From the NCBI GenBank assembly GCA_965204415.1, contig CBDBEL010000001.1:744001-808000 (forward strand): 64,000 bases of DNA. The letters are read 5' to 3'. The notes under the pieces are model-generated. The model had not been told where the DNA came from and did no database searches. It was given only the letters and a program-made list of their open reading frames with translations. The position numbers and the translations under genes were made by a program. Every line of letters begins with the position of its first letter. Position 1 is the stretch's first letter. The DNA comes from Aldehydirespirator sp965204415 (lineage in GTDB: Bacteria > Actinomycetota > Acidimicrobiia > Acidimicrobiales > Aldehydirespiratoraceae). Of this stretch, positions 1 through 8,180 are shown piece after piece.

Positions 1-1625
1 TGATCGTCGCGGTGCCCACCTTGACGGCAGTCACAGTCAAGCTCGCGTAGCCGGCCGCGACCGACACCGTCGCCACCGCGTCGTCAGACGACTCGGCGCT
101 GACGGTCAGCGCGTCGCTGTCGGCATCAGCGAACACACCCGCCAAAGACACCTGCCTCGTGCCGTCGGGCTCGAGACCGTCGATATCGGCCAGCGCCGAC
201 GCAACCGTCGGCGTGTTGTTGCCGCCCTCGACGGTCACCGCGATGCGGTAGGTCGTGCTGTTGGCGCCTTGGGTGACAACGATCTCGATGTTGTTGGTCT
301 TGCCGCGCTGCAAGGCGACGTACGTGTTGGCCTTCACGTTGCTGGGCTTGCCGTTGATCGTCGCGGTCTTGGGCGCGGTGACCGTCGGCAGCACCCGCAG
401 GCCGCGCGCCTCGCGGGGCACCTCCACGGTGTAGGAGGTGCGCCAGCCGGCGAAGCTCTGCGCGAGCTGAGCCTCGCCGGCGCTGCCGCCGCGGGTGACG
501 GTCTGCAGCTCCAGCCCCTCCAGCCGCACCACCGGCGGCCGCATGAGCGCGACCGTGTAGGTGGTCGAAGTCTCGCCCGGCACCGACACCACCACCGTGA
601 TCAGGTTCTCCCCGTAGCTCAAATCGACCGACCGGCTCGCGCCGCTTTCGCCGTTGATCGTGACCGTGGCCTGCGGATTGAACGCATCCGCCCTCACCTG
701 CACCTGGGCGAAGCCCCTGTTCATCTGCCACTGGTTCGCCCGGTAGGAATAGGTGCCGCGCCGGTGCCCGATCAACTGGCCGGTGTTGCCGCCCCCGCGT
801 GTGCGCGCCGACACGTTCAGGTTGCGCAGCTCGGTGGGCATGGGTGTCGTCAGGGTGAGTTCACTCCAGGGGCCGACGCCGCCTGGGTTGCCGGCCCTCA
901 GCCCGAACGTGTACTCCGCGTCGTCGGCGAGCCCGGTGAATGTGGCGGTCTGGGTCGGGACATCGACGGTGCGCGTCTCCACCACGCGGCCCTGGCTGTC
1001 GCGCACCCGATACTCGTGGTACTCGACCCCCGTCGGCACCCAGTACCACTTCAGCGTCGCGCTGCCCACGCCGAGATCCACCCCCCACGTCCCCGGCCGG
1101 CCGGGCGCGTTCGGCAGCGCACGGGTGACGGTGAGCGTGTACGTCTTGGTCGTGGTGCCGTCGACCGCGGTCACCACCACGCTGATCACGTTCTCTCCGT
1201 GGTCCAGCGCGACCGGCGTGTCGGCCGAGTTGCCGTCGACGGTCACGGTCGCTGAGGGATGCATCGGCCTCGGCGTCACCGTCAAGCTCGACACCGAGTT
1301 GGCGACGTTCAGCGCGTACTCCGTCTTGGCGTCCTTCAGCGCCACCGGTCCCGCCGAGGTGCCCAGCCTGTCCAAGCGTGCGTCGTCGTCGTCGGGCAGC
1401 CCCCGCGTCACGGTCAGGGTGTAGGTCTTGGTGATCGAATTGTCCAGAAGCGGATAGTGCCTTTCCCTCCCTTGCCGATCCCACTTGAAGTGATTCCATT
1501 TGTGCAGGACCAGCGCGATGTCGGTCGCCTCGCCCGGCGTCAAGTGGAAGAAGACGCCATCTTGATAGTGGCCATGCAACGTGTCGACGAATCCGAGAGG
1601 CCTATTGCGCTGCCGGGGTGGTGCT
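1..1625 (-). pseudogene. continuation of the GLUG/cadherin-like protein in a shifted frame, runs off the left edge
   Basis: From about 1625 down to base 1 the minus strand stays open in a frame one base away from the upstream part. It reads as the same protein: GFVDTLHGHYQDGVFFHL, then TKTYTLTVTRG sandwich ends, a fibronectin III-like domain (VPTQTATFTGLADDAEYTF), further cadherin-like repeats and VFADADSDALTVSAESSD near the edge. Moving between the frames needs one missing base (or two extra) between about 1595 and 1640. There is no start of its own, so it is the 3' half of the gene at 1540-5430. It could be a true mutation, a programmed shift, or an assembly error. The stop codon lies outside the window. 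Confidence 0.75.
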
Positions 1626-4600
1626 TCCGGTCTCGCCAGGTGTCGCCCCAGTCCTCGCCTACCTGTTCCAGGCTGCTGCTGGCGAAGATGTACGCCGTGC
1701 TCCGATAATTGCCCTGTTGGTTATAGGGCGTGGTGTAGTCGCCGTTGACCTCGACCCGGTCCCATTCGACGGGGACGATGACCTGGTAGTCGAGTTGGTC
1801 GGGTGAGAACGCCGGGGTGATGGTGAACCCCTCGGGCAGGGCCAGGCCGGTGATCTTCATGTCGTCGGTGCTTTCGGCGGTGATGTCGACGACGGCGGTG
1901 AAGCGGATCTTGGTCTCGCGGGCGCGGCTGACCGTGACCCGGTAGGTGCTCGTGGTGGTCTGGTCCCCCGCGGTGACGACGACATCGATGTGGTTCTCGC
2001 CGGGCGACAGGGCGACGGGGGTGTCGGGGTCTTCGCCGGCGACGGTGACCGTGGCGAGGGGGCTGCTGGTGCGCGGCGTCACGGTGACGGTGCTGACGGT
2101 GGAGGCCACATCGAGGCGGTAGCGGTGGGTGGCAGGTTGGAAGCTGATCGATCCCGGGCTGACCGCGAGGTGGCTCAGCGCGGCGTCGTCTTCGGGGTAC
2201 TCGGCGCGGGTGAGGGTGAGCGTGTAGGTCTTTTTGAGGGTGTGGTCGGCGAACGGGGCCTGGTTGGCCTCGTCGGGCTTCCACTTGTACACGCCGACCT
2301 GCACCGTCTGGGACTCGCCGTTGTCGAGGGTCGCCTCGTAGGCGCCGACGACGCGGCCCGAGAGCTGCGCGAGCAGGTGCTCGTTGGCGGTCTGCACGCC
2401 GATCGCTTCGAAGTCGGCCAGGTCGTCGGCGGCGGCCAGGTAGGCGTAGCCGACCGTCGATGGGTCGGCGAAGCGGCCGAACAGGCTGACCTGGGCCATG
2501 TAGGGGGGCAGGGTGATGGTGAAGGCGCTCCGGTCGGAGGCGAACGCCGGCGAGATCGTGACCGAGGTGGGCAGCGAGACCGACGCGAGTGCCAGGTCGG
2601 CAGCGTCGTCCTCGGCGGGGTCGGCCTCGGCGGTCAGGAGGATGGTGCCTGGGGGCGCCGGGTTTTCCGAGGCGGACAGTCGGCGCAGCAGCGGGTACCG
2701 GTCGCCGGCGTCGGAGAACAACCAGGGGTTGTCGGCGCGGCCGTCGCTGTCGATGTCGACGTCCCAGTCGGCGTAGATGCCGGTGTAGCCAGAGGGTGCC
2801 GTCAGGGCGGCGGTGGTCTGGCCCGTGCCGGTCGCGCTGGTCGTGGTGCCGCTGACGACGGTGTCCCAGTAGCTGTCGGCGACGCCGCCTCCGCCTCCGC
2901 CGACGAGGCCGCCGCCGTCGGTGCGGGCAGCCGAGTAGCTGGCTCGGACATAGCCGATGTTGTAGCCGACCAGCCCGCCCACATGGCTGCCGGTGGAGCC
3001 CACCCGGCCCAGGGCGTAAGTGGCCACGACGGTTGCCCCGGCACTGTTGGCGCCGACCAGCCCGCCGACCCGGCTGGCCGGCCCGCTGATCTCGGCGCGG
3101 GCCATGCTGGCGCGGATGCGGCCGTGGTTCTCGCCGACCAGCCCCCCGATGCTGTGCCCTCCCTCGATGAAGGCCGCGGTTGAGGTGACGGTCGCCACGG
3201 CCGAGCTGCCGATCACCCTGGATCCGGCGCCGAGCTGCTTGCCGACCAGGCCGCCCACTGCGTAGCGGCCCGATGCCGCGCCCGACGCCCTGCCGCGAAC
3301 CACGTCCTTGAAGTTCTCGCCGACCAGCAGGGCGACGTCGCTGTCGCCGGTTATCGTGCCGGTGGCGCTGCTGTCGGCGACCCTGCCGTGGTTCTCGCCG
3401 ACGAGCAGGCCGATGTCGTGGTGGCTGCGCATCTTGCCGCTGACATGGACGTTGCTGATCGCCCCCCGGTTGAGGCCGACCAGCCCGCCCACGATGTGCT
3501 CGCCGCCGCGGATGTCGACGCCGTCGAGGATGAGGTTGCGGATCTTCGCGCCGCCGTCGGTCGCTGCGAACAGCCCCACGTTCGACATCTTGTCGGGCTT
3601 GTCCATGAACAGGCCCGAGATGTTGTGCCCGTTGCCTTCGAAGGTGGCGCCGAAGTTCAGGTTGGCGATGGGCATCGGCGCCCAGCCCAGACCGTCGTTC
3701 CAGAACCGGTCGCCGGCGTCGGCGCGGCCGTTGCCGTTGGTGTCGAAGTCGAGGTCGACCACCAGTTCGTAGCCGTTGCAACCGATGGGGCATCCGGGGC
3801 CGTTCGAGATGATGCCGGGGAAGGCGCTGGTGTACTCGTAGGCGGTGCCCCGCTCGGGGTTGGCGTCGCCGTTGGAGTCGAAGCGGATCGCGTTGAGCTG
3901 GGCCAGGTCGCAGACCTCGATGAGCCCGTCGTCGTCGCGGTCGTAGTCTCCGCCCACAGCCGGCGTGCACGCCGGCTGGACCTCCACCGCGGTGATTTCG
4001 CCGGTGAGGGTGGCGGTGGCGGTCAAGAGCGTGTAGTTGGCGGCTTTGAACGCGCCCCGGTCGCGCAGCGAGTAGGTCACCGCGATGCTGTGGGTGCCCG
4101 CTGCGGCGGTGGGGAACGACCCGCTCACCACCAGCCCGCCGGCGCGGAAGTCGTCGAGTTCGGCGGCGGGCACGTCGGTGCCTGTCGCGGCGGACGTGTC
4201 GAACGTGGCTGTTGTGGTGCCGTCGGCGTCGCGGGTGACGACGGTGACGCCGGTGACCGAGGGGATGGTCAGCGGGGTGATCTCATAGGCGGTGACCGTC
4301 GGCGCCGACGGCAGCTCGTACTTTGCCGTGTAGCCCGATGCGATGGCCAGGGTGCCCATGTTGATCGTGTAGGTGCCGGCGTCGTCGCCGGCTGTGCGTG
4401 CGAGCGCGCCGGTGACCACGCTGTCGGCGGTGTCGCCTTCGGCCAGGCCGGTGACGGTGAAGCTCAAGTCGTCGGTGCCGCCGTAGGGGCGCGTCGGGCG
4501 GGTCGGCGTGATCGCCAGCGCGGTGCGCGGTGCTGCGGGGGTGGCGGTGAGGCTCTGCCAGTCGCTGGCCAGCCAGTCGATGACTCCGTCTGCGGGCTCG

Positions 4601-5430
4601 AGCACCAGCCGTATGGCGCGCACCTGCACCTCATAGGCGGTGCCGTTGTCCAGGCCGCTCACCGGGTAGCTGCCTTGCGACGCGAAGGCTCTCGGGCCGC
4701 CGTCCGCGGCGGTGCCCAGCGGCGCCGTCAACGAGTGCGACATCTTGTCCCTCGCGTGTGTGGCCGGGTTCAACCACGCCGTCTCGCCCGCCTTGCGCCA
4801 GCGCGCCTGGTAGAAGTTCGGCGCCGTCGCCGAGTCCGACGCGTCCCAGTGGACCGTCAGCTGGCCGTCGCCGGGCGTCACCCGCAGCCCCTTGGGGTCG
4901 TCCACGGTGCCGCGCTTGACGATCAGCCGATAGGTCTCTTCGCTGGTGCCGTCCAGCGACGTCACCTTGACCGTGATCGGGGTGTAGCCGATTTTGATGT
5001 ACCACGGGCCGCCCGCCTCGCCCGCCGCCACCTTGCCCTTGGGATCGCGCTGCTCGCCCGGCGGGAGCGGCCCCTCCACCACGATCTTCTTCGCGCCGCC
5101 CGCCGCGGGAGTCACCACCACCGCCACATAGGACCCGTCCGCCTCGGGCAGCTCAGCGTGGTACTCGCGCACCGAACCCGACAACGTTGGCGTAAGCGCC
5201 AACGGCTGACCCGTATAGGGCACGTTGTTGCCGTTGTCGGGCTGGTTCGACGTCGCCCGGTAGACCGACAGGCCGCTCAACGTCGCATCACCAGACTGAT
5301 CCCCGTCAGAAGGCGCGTCCTGCTGCGCCAGAGCCGGCGCCGCCGTCAGCAGCACCCCCATCAACGCCACTGCCGCAGCCAGCGAGACACCCGTCCGCTG
5401 CCGCCGACAATCCAACACGCGAAAGCCCAT
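1540..5430 (-). CDS. large secreted GLUG / cadherin-like repeat protein, N-terminal part
   Basis: A predicted cell-surface or secreted adhesin-like protein. The first 36 residues form a Sec signal peptide (basic RRQR region, Ala/Leu/Val core, cut after ALA before QQ). Then come a cadherin-like beta-sandwich (about 45-160), a fibronectin type III domain (about 175-300), an MBG/YDG-like domain (about 305-480), an acidic segment DYDRDDDGLIEVCDL like a calcium-binding loop (about 493-508), and a long run of GLUG motifs of the form GGLVGxNxGxI (about 610-860). More cadherin-like sandwiches with TYTLTLTR / TYRVTVSR strand ends follow to about 1230. This frame closes after an out-of-register tail (residues about 1266 on); the protein really continues in another frame (next entry). 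No enzyme domain is visible. The ligand is unknown. Confidence 0.85.
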   Translation of the reverse strand: MGFRVLDCRRQRTGVSLAAAVALMGVLLTAAPALAQQDAPSDGDQSGDATLSGLSVYRATSNQPDNGNNVPYTGQPLALTPTLSGSVREYHAELPEADGSYVAVVVTPAAGGAKKIVVEGPLPPGEQRDPKGKVAAGEAGGPWYIKIGYTPITVKVTSLDGTSEETYRLIVKRGTVDDPKGLRVTPGDGQLTVHWDASDSATAPNFYQARWRKAGETAWLNPATHARDKMSHSLTAPLGTAADGGPRAFASQGSYPVSGLDNGTAYEVQVRAIRLVLEPADGVIDWLASDWQSLTATPAAPRTALAITPTRPTRPYGGTDDLSFTVTGLAEGDTADSVVTGALARTAGDDAGTYTINMGTLAIASGYTAKYELPSAPTVTAYEITPLTIPSVTGVTVVTRDADGTTTATFDTSAATGTDVPAAELDDFRAGGLVVSGSFPTAAAGTHSIAVTYSLRDRGAFKAANYTLLTATATLTGEITAVEVQPACTPAVGGDYDRDDDGLIEVCDLAQLNAIRFDSNGDANPERGTAYEYTSAFPGIISNGPGCPIGCNGYELVVDLDFDTNGNGRADAGDRFWNDGLGWAPMPIANLNFGATFEGNGHNISGLFMDKPDKMSNVGLFAATDGGAKIRNLILDGVDIRGGEHIVGGLVGLNRGAISNVHVSGKMRSHHDIGLLVGENHGRVADSSATGTITGDSDVALLVGENFKDVVRGRASGAASGRYAVGGLVGKQLGAGSRVIGSSAVATVTSTAAFIEGGHSIGGLVGENHGRIRASMARAEISGPASRVGGLVGANSAGATVVATYALGRVGSTGSHVGGLVGYNIGYVRASYSAARTDGGGLVGGGGGGVADSYWDTVVSGTTTSATGTGQTTAALTAPSGYTGIYADWDVDIDSDGRADNPWLFSDAGDRYPLLRRLSASENPAPPGTILLTAEADPAEDDAADLALASVSLPTSVTISPAFASDRSAFTITLPPYMAQVSLFGRFADPSTVGYAYLAAADDLADFEAIGVQTANEHLLAQLSGRVVGAYEATLDNGESQTVQVGVYKWKPDEANQAPFADHTLKKTYTLTLTRAEYPEDDAALSHLAVSPGSISFQPATHRYRLDVASTVSTVTVTPRTSSPLATVTVAGEDPDTPVALSPGENHIDVVVTAGDQTTTSTYRVTVSRARETKIRFTAVVDITAESTDDMKITGLALPEGFTITPAFSPDQLDYQVIVPVEWDRVEVNGDYTTPYNQQGNYRSTAYIFASSSLEQVGEDWGDTWRDRKHHPGSAIGLSDSSTRCMATIKMASSST

Positions 5431-5724
5431 CTCGAGCCCCCTTCCAAATTGGCGATCCGCCCAGTCGATGCGAACCTCAATTCAGTGAATCATGCGCTCA
5501 AACAGCGTGCCAACCCCTCACTCCCATAAGACCCGTTACAACATCCATCGCAACTACAGCAGACCCAGGAGCCATCGCCCCAGAGAGTTTCGTTCGGTCC
5601 ACGGAAGGTCGAGACTCCGCCCTCTCGTCACACAGGCGATGTAGCTTCGATGCGTGAGCCCGGCCCGAGACTTGTCGGCGACGCGCCCTAGTGGTGCAGG
5701 GTCCGCAGTTCGCGCCGGTGGGCT
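5431..5724. other. intergenic region between divergent genes
   Basis: This 294-base gap separates the start of the large secreted protein (minus) from the methyltransferase (plus) and must carry both promoters. The stretch near 5450-5560 is less GC-rich than its surroundings. I see no clear -10/-35 pair, palindrome or small gene in it. Confidence 0.5.
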
Positions 5725-7254
5725 GTGAGTGCCGCCAGTCCGCCCCGGCGGAGCACCTCCACCTCCGCCTTCGGTGTGGGGCGGCGGGAGGGCCACGACT
5801 CGTCGGCGTTCTACGACCGATTCCCGGTGCCCGAGATCAGCAGCGACGACGGTGTCGAACCGCCCGCGGTCGTGGACCGGCTCTGGCCGGGTGACGCTCG
5901 CGACATGGACGGCTGCGGTGAGGTGAAGGACAACTCGGTGGCTCTCGTGGTCACCTCCCCGCCGTACTTTGCGGGCAAGGAGTACGAGCAGGCCGTTGGG
6001 CACGGGCACGTGCCCGGCAGCTACGTCGAATACCTCAAGATGCTCGAAGACGTGTTCGCGCAGTGTGTCCGCAAATTGGAGCCCGGCGGCCGGATCGCCG
6101 TGAATGTCGCCAACCTGGGACGCCGTCCCTATCGCTCCCTGTCCGCAGATGTGACCGCGATACTGCAGGACCGACTGCGACTGCTGCTGCGCGGCGAGGT
6201 GGTCTGGCAGAAGGCCAAGGGTGCTACCGGCAGCTGCGCGTGGGGCAGTTTCCAGCAGCCCGGCAATCCGGTGCTGCGAGACGTCACCGAGCGGGTCGTG
6301 ATCGCGTCCAAGGGGCGATTCGATCGTGCGCTCACAGCAGCCGAGCGCCAACAAGAGCGGCTGCCCTCCGAAGGCACCGCACACGTCGACGAGTTCATGG
6401 AGGCCACCACCGACGTGTGGGAGATTCCCGCTGCGTCCGCAAGACGGGTGGGGCATCCGGCGCCGTTCCCGGTGGAGTTGCCCAAGCGGCTGATAGAGCT
6501 CTACACCTACCGCGGCGACCTGGTTCTCGACCCCTTCATGGGAGCGGGAACGACCGCGGTCGCCGCGGTGCGCACCGGCCGGCACTATGCGGGCTTCGAC
6601 ACAGACGCCTCGTACCTCGCCACAGCCGAGCAGCGCATCGCCGAGGAGCGGCAGCGGCTGTCGGAGCGTTCCGGCGTGCTCGACTGGGAGGTGACGGTCC
6701 CGCCCAAGGGCAGGCGCAACCAACAGTCGCGACTGCCCATCGAAGACGACGACGCTTCCGCGTCACAGAACGGCAGTTCTCCCACGGTTGCCGGCGAGGC
6801 ACCGACCGGTACGGGTGACTTCCAGGCAAGGGCTGGGCAGGAGGGCCGCAAGGCCCGGGAGATGGCAGAGGCCATCCTGGAACAGCGTGGCTTCGGCGGG
6901 ATTCGCGAGAAGCGTCGCTTCGCTTGCGGGGTTGAGGTCAACTTCGAGGCTCGCGACCAGAAGGGGGGCCTGTGGCGTTTCGACGTGTCGGGCGCGTTCA
7001 GCATCACACAGCGCCCGGGGCTGCGACGCACCGACACCCTATGGAAGGCGCTCGGGAAGGCTGCCGTGCTGCATTCCTACGATCCGGATACGCCGTTGGT
7101 GCTCCTCACGACCGACCGACCGGCTCCGAACAGCGCCGGCCATCGAGCCCTACAGGCCCTGACCGGCCCCGGCAAGCCGATCCGCGCCGTGATCGGGATG
7201 CTCTCGCCCGAGGATCTCGAGCGTCTCGCCGAGTTGGCCAGCGGCGACCTGTAG
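5725..7254 (+). CDS. beta-class DNA methyltransferase (N4-cytosine/N6-adenine) with extra C-terminal domain
   Basis: Transfers a methyl group from S-adenosylmethionine to a DNA base. Motif IV TSPPY lies at residues 77-81 and motif I DPFMGAGTT at 269-277; motif IV before motif I defines the beta class, and SPPY favours N4-cytosine as target. The methyltransferase domain covers about 50-310. A linker rich in charged residues leads to a separate domain at about 365-509 (QARAGQEGRKAREMAEAILEQ ... FDVSGAF ... RRTDTLWKALGKAAVL) that recurs in the neighbouring gene at 7261-7980. The start is GTG; the first 25 residues look non-conserved, so a later GTG is possible. No restriction gene is recognisable next to it, so it may be an orphan or the extra domain may be the partner. 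Confidence 0.85.
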   Translation: MSAASPPRRSTSTSAFGVGRREGHDSSAFYDRFPVPEISSDDGVEPPAVVDRLWPGDARDMDGCGEVKDNSVALVVTSPPYFAGKEYEQAVGHGHVPGSYVEYLKMLEDVFAQCVRKLEPGGRIAVNVANLGRRPYRSLSADVTAILQDRLRLLLRGEVVWQKAKGATGSCAWGSFQQPGNPVLRDVTERVVIASKGRFDRALTAAERQQERLPSEGTAHVDEFMEATTDVWEIPAASARRVGHPAPFPVELPKRLIELYTYRGDLVLDPFMGAGTTAVAAVRTGRHYAGFDTDASYLATAEQRIAEERQRLSERSGVLDWEVTVPPKGRRNQQSRLPIEDDDASASQNGSSPTVAGEAPTGTGDFQARAGQEGRKAREMAEAILEQRGFGGIREKRRFACGVEVNFEARDQKGGLWRFDVSGAFSITQRPGLRRTDTLWKALGKAAVLHSYDPDTPLVLLTTDRPAPNSAGHRALQALTGPGKPIRAVIGMLSPEDLERLAELASGDL

Positions 7255-7260
7255 GTCGTC

Positions 7261-7980
7261 CTATACGTCGCCGCTCGCGAAGCGGCCGAGGCGCTCCAGG
7301 TCCTCGAGGGCTCCCATCTCGATCACCGCTCGGATCGGCTTGCCCTCGCCGGTCACCGCGTCGAGGGCGCTCTGCCCGGCACTGTCCGGGGCCGGGCGGT
7401 CGGTGGTCAGCAGCACCAGCGGCTCCCGCACAGGCCGCGAGTGCAGGACGGCCGCTCTTCCGATCGCCTTCCACAGCGTGTCCGTGCGACGCAGTCCGGG
7501 ACGTTGCGTGACGCCGAATGCGCCCGACACGTCGAACAGCCAGCGATGGCCTCGCTGGTCCAGCGCCGAGTAGTTGACCTCCACGCCGCCCTCGATCGAG
7601 ACCCTGTCCTGGATGTCACAGAATCCGCTCTCGGCCAGAACAGTCCAGGCCAACTCCTGGGCCTTGCGCCCCTGCCGCACAGCCCGAGCCTGGAAGCTGC
7701 CATCAGCCGAGTCGGGATCAGTGCGCTCGGTCGGCAGATGTCCGCCGTTGGGTTGGAGGGAGGAGGCGGCGGGAGGATCGAACAACTGAGTCTGGCGTCC
7801 GTTGGCTGCTGGCGCCGCCGTCACCTCCCGCCGCTCGATGTCCGAGCGGAGGACGGCTTGCTCGCGTTCGGATGGGGTGCGCTCCTCGGTTGGGGCGACA
7901 TTGCCGGCGTCGGCGTCGGCGTCGAGTTGGAAGGTGCCTTTGCGCTGGCGCGGCGTCAAGGACAGGGACCCTGTTGTCAC
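7261..7980 (-). CDS. standalone copy of the methyltransferase C-terminal domain, function unknown
   Basis: A 239-residue protein starting at GTG. Residues 1-90 are low-complexity and hydrophilic, with QTQLFDPP near 65-72. Residues about 92-239 match the C-terminal domain of the convergent methyltransferase almost motif by motif: QARAVRQGRKAQELA, GVEVNYSALDQRG, FDVSGAF, TQRPGLRRTDTLWKAIGRAAVLHS, PLVLLTTDRPAPDSAG and a GKPIRAVI end. The two genes meet tail to tail with 6 bases between stops, so the domain forms an imperfect inverted repeat. The conserved E, D and K residues could suit a PD-(D/E)XK-type nuclease, but I cannot place a clear D/E-x-K motif, so function stays open. It might equally be the tail of a methyltransferase that lost its catalytic half. 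Confidence 0.7.
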   Translation of the reverse strand: MTTGSLSLTPRQRKGTFQLDADADAGNVAPTEERTPSEREQAVLRSDIERREVTAAPAANGRQTQLFDPPAASSLQPNGGHLPTERTDPDSADGSFQARAVRQGRKAQELAWTVLAESGFCDIQDRVSIEGGVEVNYSALDQRGHRWLFDVSGAFGVTQRPGLRRTDTLWKAIGRAAVLHSRPVREPLVLLTTDRPAPDSAGQSALDAVTGEGKPIRAVIEMGALEDLERLGRFASGDV

Positions 7981-8044
7981 AGGGGTGAAACTACATCGCC
8001 TGTGCGGCGCGATGGCGGAGGCCGCACGACCTGCGGGTCAGGGG

Positions 8045-8180
8045 ATCTCACCGGTGTCGAGCAGCTCCCGGAAGGCGGCCTCGTCGATCACCCGGACGCC
8101 GGAGGACTCGGGAGCTCACCGGTGTCGAGCAGTTGCCGGAAGGCGGCTTCGTCGATCACCGGGACGCCGGAGGACTCGGC
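8045..8180. repeat. 68-bp tandem duplication at the 3' end of ligA
   Basis: Bases 8045-8112 and 8113-8180 are two copies of a 68-base unit with about six mismatches. The right copy encodes the natural ligA C terminus; the left copy lies across and beyond the current stop. Because 68 is not a multiple of three, reading from one copy into the next shifts the frame. Confidence 0.9.

Noticed and set aside
269..1255. Long plus-strand frames over the first 5.5 kb (for example 269-1255, 1990-3183, 3388-5529)
   Set aside because: They lie opposite the GLUG/cadherin-like protein, are Arg/Val/Gly-rich, and show no motif; typical shadow frames in GC-rich DNA.
5554..6723. Minus-strand frame of 389 codons under the methyltransferase
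   Set aside because: Antisense to a gene with clear TSPPY and DPFMGAGTT motifs; no domain of its own.
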